Assembly (NCBI GenBank): GCA_019136685.1 | Contig: JAGVTS010000099.1 | Coordinates: 1 to 38,349 of the forward strand | Source: Bacillota bacterium | GTDB taxonomy: Bacteria > Bacillota > DTU025 | DNA: 38,349 nt | Reading direction: 5' to 3' | Part shown: positions 8,540 through 16,600 of the stretch, in pieces | Numbering within the stretch: the first letter of the stretch is position 1 | Layout of the letters: each line of letters opens with the position of its first letter | Notes under the pieces: generated by a model | Seen by the model: only the letters and a program-made list of their open reading frames with translations | Database searches by the model: none | Told to the model about the DNA's origin: nothing | Program-made: the position numbers and the translations under genes

Positions 8540-9421
8540 GTGACCGGGTGCGCTCGCAGCCTGCGCCTTTCAGTGTGGGTCCTTGGATGCATCCTGCTTC
8601 TCGCCGGAGTGTGCGCTGCCTCCGAAATCCCCAGCGTAGTGCTGAGGCAGGGCGACCGAGGCGAGTTCGTCTGTGAGCTACAGGAGTATTTGGCCCTTGC
8701 CGGGTATCTGGATTCATCTCCCGATGGGATTTTCGGATCCGTCACCCACCGGGCGGTAGTCACCTTTCAGAGGTCAGTCGGGCTCGTTGCTGACGGCATG
8801 GTAGGCGAAATGACCTGGAATGCGCTTCTCACCAAGGCGGAGACTGCGTCTGTTCGCACATACGTGGTGGTGTCCGGCGACACTCTGTATGGGATTGCGC
8901 GCCGATTCGGAGTCTCTGTGGAGGCCATCGCCGCGGCTTCTGCCATATCGCGCCCAGAGTCGATAAAGCCGGGCCAAAAGGTCATGATCCCGTCGTCGTC
9001 GGATGCGTCCAGGGCAGCCCTGGGCCGGGGCGGCGCGGAGCTTCTGCATTGGGATGTTGCGAACAAGATCTTCAAGAGCCGGGCAACCATCATCGATGTT
9101 GCCACGGGGCTTTCTTTCGAAGTGCAACGGCGCGGTGGGCATAATCACGCCGACATCGAGCCTCTCACAAGTGCGGACACGGCCGTACTGAAGCGGATTT
9201 ACGGGGGCGCATGGAGCTGGGTCAGGCGGGCAGTGATAGTGGTGACTGGTGGGCGACGAATCGCGGCGTCCATCAACGGCCAGCCTCATGGAGGCCAGGC
9301 GATCAACGGGAATGGTTTTAACGGGCACATCTGCCTCCATTTCCTAGGCAGCCGCACGCATGCCAGCAACTCGCTGGACGCAGATCACCAGCGTATGGTG
9401 CAGGCGGCGGTCGGGCACTAG
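8540..9421 (+). CDS. Secreted peptidoglycan-binding and LysM protein with a conserved C-terminal domain
   Basis: 293 aa. Residues 1-27 form a signal peptide with a hydrophobic core (WVLGCILLLAGV) and a likely cut after a CA/AS step. Residues 35-92 are a peptidoglycan_binding_1 domain (QEYLALAGYLDSSPDGIFG). Residues 105-151 are a LysM domain (VVVSGDTLYGIARRFGVSV). The last 125 residues form a separate domain with HNHADIEPL, GGAWSWVRR and GHICLHFLGSRTH. I have seen similar tails in spore-former cell-wall proteins, but its function is unknown; its His/Asp/Cys residues could bind metal. GTG start at 8540 has AAAGGGGG upstream. It is followed by a terminator and divergent from ylbJ, so a spore- or wall-related role is plausible. 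Confidence 0.85.
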   Translation: MTGCARSLRLSVWVLGCILLLAGVCAASEIPSVVLRQGDRGEFVCELQEYLALAGYLDSSPDGIFGSVTHRAVVTFQRSVGLVADGMVGEMTWNALLTKAETASVRTYVVVSGDTLYGIARRFGVSVEAIAAASAISRPESIKPGQKVMIPSSSDASRAALGRGGAELLHWDVANKIFKSRATIIDVATGLSFEVQRRGGHNHADIEPLTSADTAVLKRIYGGAWSWVRRAVIVVTGGRRIAASINGQPHGGQAINGNGFNGHICLHFLGSRTHASNSLDADHQRMVQAAVGH

Positions 9422-9447
9422 GCGAGTCGTCATGTTCCTGGGCGAAG

Positions 9448-9475
9448 CATGGCGCATGCCATGTTTTCTTTTTTC
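9448..9475 (+). terminator. Intrinsic terminator between the LysM gene and ackA
   Basis: Stem CATGGC/GCCATG (extendable by G-U and A-U pairs) with a GCAT loop is followed by TTTTCTTTTTTC. This is the most classical U-tract terminator in the window. It ends 25 nt before the ackA start codon, leaving little room for a separate promoter. Confidence 0.85.
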
Positions 9476-9500
9476 AATGTCAAGGAGGTTGTGGGTTCGA

Positions 9501-10718
9501 ATGAAGGTTCTGGTTGTCAACTGTGGTAGCTCGTCATTGAAGTATCAGCTATTCGATATGGATAGGCAGGCCTGTATGGCGCGGGGTAACGTGGAGAGAG
9601 TCGGGACAGCCGAGGCGTTCATTGTTCACCGGCCCGATGGAGCCGACAAGGTCAGGCGGGACGTGGAAGCGGCAGACCATGAACAGGCGATGAAATACGT
9701 CTTCGAGTGCCTGGTCGATCCGAGAATCGGCGTGATCTCGGATCTCGCGGAGATATCGGCCATTGGGCATCGCGTTGTGCATGGCGGCGAGAAGTTTGCA
9801 GGATCCGTGCTGATTAACGGCGCAGTGATGCAGGCACTGGAGGATTGCCAGGACCTTGCTCCTCTGCACAATCCACCGAACATCATGGGAATCGAGGCGT
9901 GTAGAAGGCTCATGCCAGATCTGCCCATGGTGGGCGTATTCGACACGGCCTTCCATCAGACCATGCCCAAGGAGGCGTACCTCTACGGCCTAGGTTACGA
10001 CATGTACACGAAATACGGCGTAAGAAGGTACGGTTTCCACGGCACGTCCCATCGCTACGTGTCGGCGCGCGCCGCCGAGATCTTGGGGCGGCCGGTCGAG
10101 GAGCTATGCACGGTCACATGCCACCTGGGCAACGGATCGAGCCTTGCCGCTGTGAAACACGGCGAATCCATCGACACCAGCATGGGCTTCACTCCCCTCG
10201 AAGGACTGGTTATGGGAACCCGGTCGGGCGATATTGACCCGGCAATCGTCTCCTTCCTCTGTGAGAAGCTAGGCCGGAGCGCAAGTGAGGTTGTTTTGGG
10301 GTACCTGAATAAGAGCTCCGGAGTGCTTGGGCTGTCTGGAGGTCTATCCAACGACTTTCGCGATCTAGAACAGGCGGCAGGCCGAGGCCATGAACTTGCC
10401 AAGCTGGCGCTGGATGTGTTCGCCTACAGAGTGGTGAAGTACATCGGGGCGTACGCTGCAGCCATGGGGCAGCTTGACGTCATCGTCTTCACGGCCGGAG
10501 TCGGAGAGAACTCAGCTGAAATGCGCGCGAGAATCTGTTCCAGGCTCTCCGGTTTTGGAATCAGCATAGACCCTGAGAAGAATAATGTGAGAGGCTCCGA
10601 GCAGATCATATCGACGCCCACATCTCGCGCGACTGTCATGGTCGTGCCCACGAACGAGGAGGCCATGATTGCCCGCGATACGGCGGAGATCGTGAGCCGC
10701 CTGGGAGCCCGATCCTAG
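9501..10718 (+). CDS. ackA: Acetate kinase
   Basis: 405 aa, usual length. It interconverts acetyl-phosphate plus ADP with acetate plus ATP. Motifs: VVNCGSSSLKYQLFD at residue 5, GHRVVHGGEKF near 89, FDTAFHQTMP near 148, YGFHGTSH near 178 and HLGNGSS near 209. Start ATG 9501 gives the family N-terminus MKVLVVNCGSSS; AAGGAGG lies at 9482-9488, a rather long 12-nt spacing. No pta is adjacent. It is followed 15 bp later by yceD-rpmF, an order common in Clostridia. The tmcAL (ylbM) gene often found between ylbJ and ackA is missing. Confidence 0.97.
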   Translation: MKVLVVNCGSSSLKYQLFDMDRQACMARGNVERVGTAEAFIVHRPDGADKVRRDVEAADHEQAMKYVFECLVDPRIGVISDLAEISAIGHRVVHGGEKFAGSVLINGAVMQALEDCQDLAPLHNPPNIMGIEACRRLMPDLPMVGVFDTAFHQTMPKEAYLYGLGYDMYTKYGVRRYGFHGTSHRYVSARAAEILGRPVEELCTVTCHLGNGSSLAAVKHGESIDTSMGFTPLEGLVMGTRSGDIDPAIVSFLCEKLGRSASEVVLGYLNKSSGVLGLSGGLSNDFRDLEQAAGRGHELAKLALDVFAYRVVKYIGAYAAAMGQLDVIVFTAGVGENSAEMRARICSRLSGFGISIDPEKNNVRGSEQIISTPTSRATVMVVPTNEEAMIARDTAEIVSRLGARS

Positions 10719-10733
10719 CAGAGGTGATGCACT

Positions 10734-11201
10734 ATGCGCTTTAACGTGCAGTCTTTGAGAGCGGAAAAGGGCGCCACAATGCTCTTGAACATCCGCGAGG
10801 AACTTGCCCCTATCGACCTGGGGCGCTCGCGTCTCAGGTTTGTCGGACCGGTGGAGTTCGTAGGGCAGGCAACCAATACGGGCCGCCGAATAGTGGTCAC
10901 TGGGTCTGCCAAAGGGCAGGCCATCGCAGTGTGCGACAGATGCCTCGAGGAGTTCACGATGGACCTGGCGACTCCAATTGACGAATCCTACTATCGCGCC
11001 GACGAGGCTCCTGCCGATCCTGACGAGGATGAGCGCACATATGGTGAGGACGACGTTATCGACATCTCCTCAGGCATGGAGCAGGCATTCGTGCTCACAC
11101 TGCCTATTCGGATCGTGTGCCGCGATGACTGCCAGGGGCTTTGCACGAGGTGCGGTGGTGATCTGAACAAGGGGGAATGCGCCTGCCCGGCCGATGACTA
11201 G
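10734..11201 (+). CDS. YceD/DUF177 family protein
   Basis: 155 aa. Typical features are an N-terminal beta region, CDRCLEEF near residue 65 and a cysteine-rich tail (CRDDCQGLCTRCGGDL, then CAC), likely to bind zinc. DUF177 proteins almost always precede rpmF and are implicated in 23S rRNA or large-subunit maturation (plant homologues act on chloroplast 23S rRNA). AGAGGTGATG is the SD for ATG 10734. Between this gene and rpmF is a promoter, so rpmF is probably also expressed on its own. Confidence 0.9.
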   Translation: MRFNVQSLRAEKGATMLLNIREELAPIDLGRSRLRFVGPVEFVGQATNTGRRIVVTGSAKGQAIAVCDRCLEEFTMDLATPIDESYYRADEAPADPDEDERTYGEDDVIDISSGMEQAFVLTLPIRIVCRDDCQGLCTRCGGDLNKGECACPADD

Positions 11202-11236
11202 TGGAGCATGACCGGAAGTCGGAAGGCCGGGATTGC

Positions 11237-11265
11237 TTGCTCACCCGGGCAAATCGTAGTAGAAT
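11237..11265 (+). promoter_or_regulatory. Sigma-A-type promoter for rpmF
   Basis: -35 TTGCTC (11237-11242), 17-bp spacer, -10 TAGAAT (11260-11265). Transcription would start near 11272, giving a leader of about 77 nt that contains the SD and stem-loop described next. Confidence 0.5.
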
Positions 11266-11288
11266 AACGAGGCTTGACTTTTCAAAAG

Positions 11289-11348
11289 AGGAGGTGGAGA
11301 GGTTTCGTCGGGGCGTGGTTCTACATGGGCCTCGACTGAACCTATAGT
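11289..11348 (+). promoter_or_regulatory. Split ribosome-binding site of rpmF: distant SD plus bridging stem-loop
   Basis: A perfect 8-nt SD, AGGAGGTG (11289-11296), lies 52 nt upstream of the rpmF ATG with no usable start codon near it. Between them, 11301-11314 pairs with 11329-11342 to form a 14-position stem (11 Watson-Crick, 2 G-U, 1 C-U mismatch) with a 14-nt loop. When folded, about 4 nt plus 6 nt separate SD and ATG, a normal spacing. No SD lies directly before the ATG. Phage T4 gene 38 is a known case of such bridging. Confidence 0.7.
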
Positions 11349-11531
11349 ATGGCTAACAACCCAAAGCAGAGATTCGGAAAGTCGCGCACGCGCAAGCGCC
11401 GCGCGAACTGGAAGGCCGAGGTTCCGGCTCTCTCAGTTTGCCCGCAGTGCAAGAAGCCCAAACTGCCACATGTGGCCTGCCCTGAGTGCGGACAGTATCG
11501 CGGTCGCACCATTGTTCAAACTGGCGAGTAG
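11349..11531 (+). CDS. rpmF: 50S ribosomal protein L32, zinc-binding form
   Basis: 60 aa. It carries the basic N-terminal stretch with KSRTRKRRANWK and the zinc motif CPQC...CPEC (two CxxC pairs, near residues 31 and 44). The start must be ATG 11349 because an in-frame TGA lies 12 nt upstream. That ATG lacks an immediate SD and seems to use the distant one across a hairpin. The N-terminus MANNPKQRFGK differs slightly from the common MAVPKRR. The yceD-rpmF-plsX order is widely conserved. Confidence 0.97.
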   Translation: MANNPKQRFGKSRTRKRRANWKAEVPALSVCPQCKKPKLPHVACPECGQYRGRTIVQTGE

Positions 11532-11627
11532 GGCGTCATCGTCTCGTGTTGAGCGGATTCATTCGGACTTGGGTTGTTCGGCTGAACCCGCTTCTGCCTA
11601 TTTCGAGGTGGAAAGGGGCGATGGGGC

Positions 11628-12656
11628 ATGCGCATAGCGGTTGACTGCATGGGGGGCGATTTCGGCCCGGCTGAGATGGTGCCGGGCGCCCTTCAGGCTG
11701 CCGGCGAATGCGAAGCCGGCATAGTGCTGGTCGGCGACGAGAACGTCATAAGGCAGCACATCGGCACGGTCGAGGGCAGATCCGCTGGCCGGCTAGATAT
11801 CGTGCACGCGCCGTCGACGATATCCATGGATGAGGATCCGCTTTCGGCAGTGCGGCACAAACGCGATTCTTCTTTGGTAGTCGCGGCACGTCTGGTGCGC
11901 GAGGCATCGGCGGAGGCCATGGTCAGCGCCGGGAGCACCGGAGCATTGGTTGCTGTGGGGGCGCTGTCGGTCGGCAGGCTTCCAGGTGTGAGCAGGCCTG
12001 TTCTGGCGACGCCGATTCCCACAGTCAGCGGAGCCTGCGTATTGCTGGACGTAGGAGCCAATCCTGACTGCAAAGCCGAGCATCTGCTGGAGTTCGCGGC
12101 TCTTGGATCTGCCTATGCATCCTCCCTTCTCAAGCTGGATAGGCCGCGCATTGGCTTGCTATCGAATGGTACCGAGCCGTCGAAGGGCAACGCCGTGACC
12201 TGCGCCGCTCATAAGCTCCTGGCTCAGTCGTCTCTGAACTTCATTGGCAATGTGGAGAGTCGCTCAGTTCTCTTCGGCGCGGCGGATGTGGTCGTGACAG
12301 ATGGTTTCACCGGCAACATCTTGCTCAAGTCGATGGAGGGCGTGGGGAGCGCAGTATTCGACATGGTGCGGCAGGCCGCCATGGGCAGCGTGCGGTCGAA
12401 AATCGGAGCCTTGCTGATGAAGCCTTCTTTGAGGCAGGTCAAGCAGCGCATGGATTACTCTGAGTATGGAGGCGCGCCTCTTCTGGGCCTCGCAGGCCTA
12501 CTGGTAAAGGCTCACGGAAGTTCGAATCGGAAGGCGTTCGCGAGCGCCGTTAGGGTCACATCGGATCTTCTGGGCTCCGGCATTACGCAGAGGATGTCCG
12601 AAGCCTGTCGAATTCAAAAAGAGTCTTGCTCAACGGAGGTGTCCCACGGTGACTGA
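11628..12656 (+). CDS. plsX: Phosphate acyltransferase PlsX
   Basis: 342 aa, usual size. PlsX interconverts acyl-ACP and acyl-phosphate at the membrane surface; PlsY then acylates glycerol-3-phosphate. Motifs: IAVDCMGGDFGP at the N-terminus, SAGSTGALV near 100, LLDVGANPDCK near 140, LLSNGTEPSKGN near 181 and VVTDGFTGNILLK near 222. GAAAGGGG lies 9 nt before the ATG. It overlaps acpP by 8 bp. The fapR gene usually upstream is absent, as are fabH, fabD, fabG and fabF, which normally sit between plsX and acpP. Acyl-phosphate is also the product of FakAB encoded upstream. Confidence 0.96.
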   Translation: MRIAVDCMGGDFGPAEMVPGALQAAGECEAGIVLVGDENVIRQHIGTVEGRSAGRLDIVHAPSTISMDEDPLSAVRHKRDSSLVVAARLVREASAEAMVSAGSTGALVAVGALSVGRLPGVSRPVLATPIPTVSGACVLLDVGANPDCKAEHLLEFAALGSAYASSLLKLDRPRIGLLSNGTEPSKGNAVTCAAHKLLAQSSLNFIGNVESRSVLFGAADVVVTDGFTGNILLKSMEGVGSAVFDMVRQAAMGSVRSKIGALLMKPSLRQVKQRMDYSEYGGAPLLGLAGLLVKAHGSSNRKAFASAVRVTSDLLGSGITQRMSEACRIQKESCSTEVSHGD

Positions 12657-12897
12657 AGCTGAGATACTCGAGACAATTCGGGAGATAGTAGCCGACAAAC
12701 TGGGTATTCCCGAGGAAGAAGTACAGTTGGATTCGGATTTCATCGAAGACCTGGGGGCCGACTCTCTGTACCTGAATGAGATAGTCTACGAGCTCGAAGA
12801 GGAGTTCAACGTGCGCGTGCCCGACGAGGCCTTTGAAGACCTGCGTACAGTGGGGCAAGCAGTCAAGTTTGTGTATGGGCGCGTCCACGAGTCCTGA
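12649..12897 (+). CDS. acpP: Acyl carrier protein with unusual helix II
   Basis: 82 aa acidic protein. The phosphopantetheine site is Ser39 in LGADSLYLNEIV. In ordinary ACPs the segment after DSL reads D-x-V-E-L; here Asp41 is Tyr and the next residues are Leu-Asn. This recognition helix contacts fatty-acid enzymes. The rest (KLGIPEEEVQLDSDFIEDLG, ELEEEF) is normal. GTG start with GGAGGTG upstream, overlapping the plsX end. Position between plsX and rnc supports the housekeeping fatty-acid ACP, but a specialised carrier is possible. Confidence 0.88.
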   Translation: MTEAEILETIREIVADKLGIPEEEVQLDSDFIEDLGADSLYLNEIVYELEEEFNVRVPDEAFEDLRTVGQAVKFVYGRVHES

Positions 12898-13576
12898 CGA
12901 TATCCAGGCCAAGCTGGGCTATGAGTTCGACGACCAGTCTCTGTTGCTTCTGGCGCTCACGCACACGTCCTACGCAGCAGAGCATCAGGCAGGGCACAGC
13001 GAATCCAACGAGCGCCTCGAATACCTTGGCGACGCCATTCTGAAGGCAGTCATAGCAGACCAGCTGATGCGCCTGCTCCAGTTGGCCGATGAGGGCAGGC
13101 TTTCCAAGTTGTCTGCCCAGATCCTGAGCGGCCGCGCTCTAGCCGAAGCTGCGCTCAACCTTGGTCTTCAGCACTACATCAGGCTGGGCCATGGCGAGGA
13201 GACCTCTGGGGGTCGTACGCGCCGGCGCAATCTGGCAGGAGCCATGGAAGCGGTGATAGGCGCGATCTACAGCGACGGGGGCTTCGGTCCGGCACGCGAC
13301 TTCGTAGTTCGGGTGATGGAGCCCATTATCGAGCGTGCGATATCGGGTCCGGCATCCGACTATAAGACTGCTCTGCAGGAGTATGTACAGAGCGCGGGCA
13401 TCGGTGATTTGTCGTACAGGACCGTTCGCGCAGATGGGCCGTCACATAGGCCCTGGTTCACTGTGGAGGTCCTGGTCGGTGACTGCGTCATAGGAAGCGG
13501 GCAGGGCTCGAGCAAGCGCGCGGCTGAGCAGACTGCCGCACGCGATGGTATGGAGAGGCTGGGGGCTGCTCAATAG
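12875..13576 (+). CDS. rnc: Ribonuclease III
   Basis: 233 aa. It cleaves double-stranded RNA, processing rRNA precursors and some mRNAs. The signature NERLEYLGDAIL (catalytic Glu and Asp) is near residue 47 and the second acidic motif AMEAVIGAIY near 125. The last 70 residues form the dsRNA-binding domain, ending SSKRAAEQTAARDGM. ATG 12875 is chosen by homology; it lies inside acpP (23-bp overlap) and has only a weak SD, so translational coupling is likely. The acpP-rnc-smc-ftsY order is conserved in Bacillota. Confidence 0.95.
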   Translation: MGASTSPDDIQAKLGYEFDDQSLLLLALTHTSYAAEHQAGHSESNERLEYLGDAILKAVIADQLMRLLQLADEGRLSKLSAQILSGRALAEAALNLGLQHYIRLGHGEETSGGRTRRRNLAGAMEAVIGAIYSDGGFGPARDFVVRVMEPIIERAISGPASDYKTALQEYVQSAGIGDLSYRTVRADGPSHRPWFTVEVLVGDCVIGSGQGSSKRAAEQTAARDGMERLGAAQ

Positions 13577-13651
13577 ACATGAAGGAACCGGATCAACATC
13601 GGATCTACAAGGGCCGGCCAGTTCCGGCCTACTTCATTGGGAGGGCGAGAT

Positions 13652-16600
13652 TTGCACCTTAAGAAGCTCTCTCTGTACGGGTTCAAGTCTTTCGCAGGCC
13701 GCGTCGACCTGGATCTGGCGCCCGGAATCGTGGGCATCGTGGGTCCAAACGGCGTGGGGAAGAGCAACATATCGGACGCGCTTAGGTGGGCGATGGGCGA
13801 GCAGAGTGCGCGCCTGTTGCGCGGATCCAGGATGCAGGACGTGATCTTCGCGGGAAGCCAGAGCCGAAAGGGCCTGGGCTACGCTGAGGTATCGCTGGTG
13901 TTTGACAACTCAGACCAGTTCCTCAGCATCGGGTTCGACGAGGTGACTGTCACTCGCAAGGTATACCGGTCCGGCGAGGCCGAGTACTTGCTGAACGGCG
14001 TGCCGTGCAGGCTTCGTGACGTGGTGGACCTCTTTTCCGGCACGGGCCTAGGACGCGAGGCCTATTCCGTGGTCGAGCAGGGCAGGATAGACGCCATTCT
14101 GTCAGCGCGCCCTGATGACAGGCGATCGCTCTTCGACGAAGCGTCGGGAATTACGAAGTACCGGGCGCGCAAGAGTCAGGCGCAGCGACGGTTGCTCGAG
14201 GTCCGCGCCGACCAGCTCCGAGTGAATGATGTCGCCTCCGAACTGGGAAGGCAATTGCCTTTGCTCGAGGCCCAGGCTGAGAAAGCGCTGCGCTGGCAGG
14301 AGGTGTCGGAGCAGCTGACGCAGCTGGATGTGGACCTGCTCTCCTACGAGCTATCGCGCATGTCGGCGCGTCTCGACGGACTGAGGGCGGAAATCCAGAC
14401 GCTTCAGGATCAGGAACACGCTCTCACAGCCAAGGCGGCAGAGTGCGAGGCCGCGCTGGAGGAAGCCAGAGTCCGCGCGGCGCAGGCCGAGTCGGAGGTA
14501 GAGGCCCTTCACGCACGGGCTTCCGAGGCGCGGGCCGCGGCGGAGCGAGACAATGGTCGCCTAAACCTCGCCATGCAGAGGCATCAGGCTCTTGCTGAGC
14601 GTTGCAGCCAGCTCACGGCGACGGTCGCCTCCACGCGCGATCGCCAGTCCAAGCTGAGTGATGACTACAACATCGCCTGCTTGAGTGCGAGGCAAGCGCA
14701 CGCGGAATACGCTCAGCGCGGCTCGGCCGCACGGCAGGCGGAGGAGCTAATATCCGCGTTGGTTGCCGCGAGGGCTGCTGCCGAGGCGGAAATGGAAGAG
14801 TGCAAGTCTGCACTCTTTGATGCGCTGGCGAGGGCCTCTGACTTGCGTTCCAGGGTGCGTGCGGGCGAGGATTCGATGAAGTACAACCGATCCAGAACTG
14901 CCCGAATACGCGCGCAACTTGACGAGAAGAACCGGGAACGTGCGCGCCTTCAGGAGGAAGTGGAGCGCATCGCACGTGAGGGTCGGGCGCTCATTGATCA
15001 GTCTGTGGAGGCTGATTCCAGGGTATCGCGGGCACGGGCTGCACTGGAGGCGGGGCGTGCTGAAGAGGAGCTTGCCGCAGAGCGCGTCGCGCGCGCGCGG
15101 GGGGATGAAGCGTCCATTGGAGCCGCGCACGTCAGCCTGTCGGCACTGCAGCGCAACTACGAAGGGTATGGACGCGCAGTGCGGGCACTTCTGACAAGCG
15201 ACGAGTGGCGACACGCCGGGCTCCTGGGTGTCGTGGGAGAATTGGTGAGGGCGCCGCGCGAGTACGAACGGGCTATCGAGGCCGCCCTGGGGCCTGCAGT
15301 TCAGAACATCATCGCCCTGACATCAAGCGTATCAGAGGCAGCAATCTCGTTCCTTAAAGAGAGTCGCGCCGGGCGAGCCACATTCCTGCCCCTCGACATT
15401 CTGCGTCCATCACCCGTGCCGAGCTCGCAGATTCCGCTGGAGGCGCGCGGTGTGATCGGCCTCGCTTCCGAACTGGCAGAGTCGGCGCCCCAGCACCGCA
15501 CAGCTCTAGATTACCTTCTCGGCCGTGTTCTCGTGGTACAGGACCTGGCGTGCGGTGTCGCCTTGATCAAGTCGGGCGTGCGCCTCCGCATGGTCACCCT
15601 GGACGGCGACCAGATATCGGCCGGTGGGGCAATGACCGGGGGCGAGGCCACCGAGAGGCAAGGCGGACTCCTGGCTCGCGCCAGACGCCTTGAGGAGCTG
15701 CAAGAACAACTGGAGCAGGCAAGGTTGGAGTCGGCGAAGGCAGAGTCCGACCGTGTGCAGGCGCATGCCGGCGTGGCCCAACACCGGGCCGATCTGGAAA
15801 GGGCAGAGCGTGAATTGGCCGGTTTGCAGCTGGCAGTGCGAAGCCAGGACGAGAAACTGAAGGTCGCACGCGAGGCCCTGCCGCGGTCAGCAGATGAGCT
15901 CGCGAGCCTGCAGTTGGAGCTGACGTCGGTCATTGCCGAGGACGAGAGGACATCAGCCGAGGTGAAGGAGTATGCGCATCAGCTCGAAGTGATCGAGTCA
16001 GAACGGACTCAACTGGAAGCGGAACTTGAATCGAAGTCCGGGGTTCTCGCGAGGCTTAGGGCCGAAGAGGCACAGGCGGCGGCAGATCACTCGACTCTGA
16101 ATGCAGACGCGGCAGCGCTTCGCGAGAGAGTGAGCGCGCTCGAAGCCGCAAGGTCAAGAGCTCAGGCTGAGCTGGAGTCGTCCCGCGCCGAACTTGAGCG
16201 TCTGAATGAGCAGGCGACGATGGCCACCGAGGAGGTCGCACTGGCCCTGCAAGAGGTGCAGAGGCTCCGCGACGCGGCGTCATCGTCAGCTGCGGGCTTT
16301 GAAGAAGAACAGAGACAGCTGGAGGTCGCTCGAGCTCGCCGCGCCGATGAGCTCGCATTGGTGAACGAGGCAGAACGAGCCAGCCGGAGCGCGCGCCGCG
16401 GGCAGTCTGCCGCCGACAGCCGACTGGGCGATGCCAGGGTTCTCGAGGCGCGCCTGGGCGCGGAATTCGAGGCCATAGCTGAGAGGCTTATGGTGTCCTA
16501 CTCGATAGGGGCCGAGGAGGCTATCGCGAGGGACGTGTCAGCCTTGTCGCCGGATGAGGCACGTTCGGAGATGAAGCGCCTGCGCCAGGAGATAGACGAC

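Noticed and set aside
11315..11347. 10-codon GTG leader frame ending next to the rpmF ATG
   Set aside because: Not listed as a gene: its SD spacing is 12 nt or more and its product has no features. Mentioned only as the alternative model for rpmF initiation.
13579..13662. 27-codon frame between rnc and smc, overlapping the smc start
   Set aside because: No SD, no similarity recognised, and it overlaps the smc SD and start; probably chance.
14613..16476. Several long open frames antisense to smc
   Set aside because: Codon-bias shadows of a high-G+C coiled-coil gene; no SD or family features.
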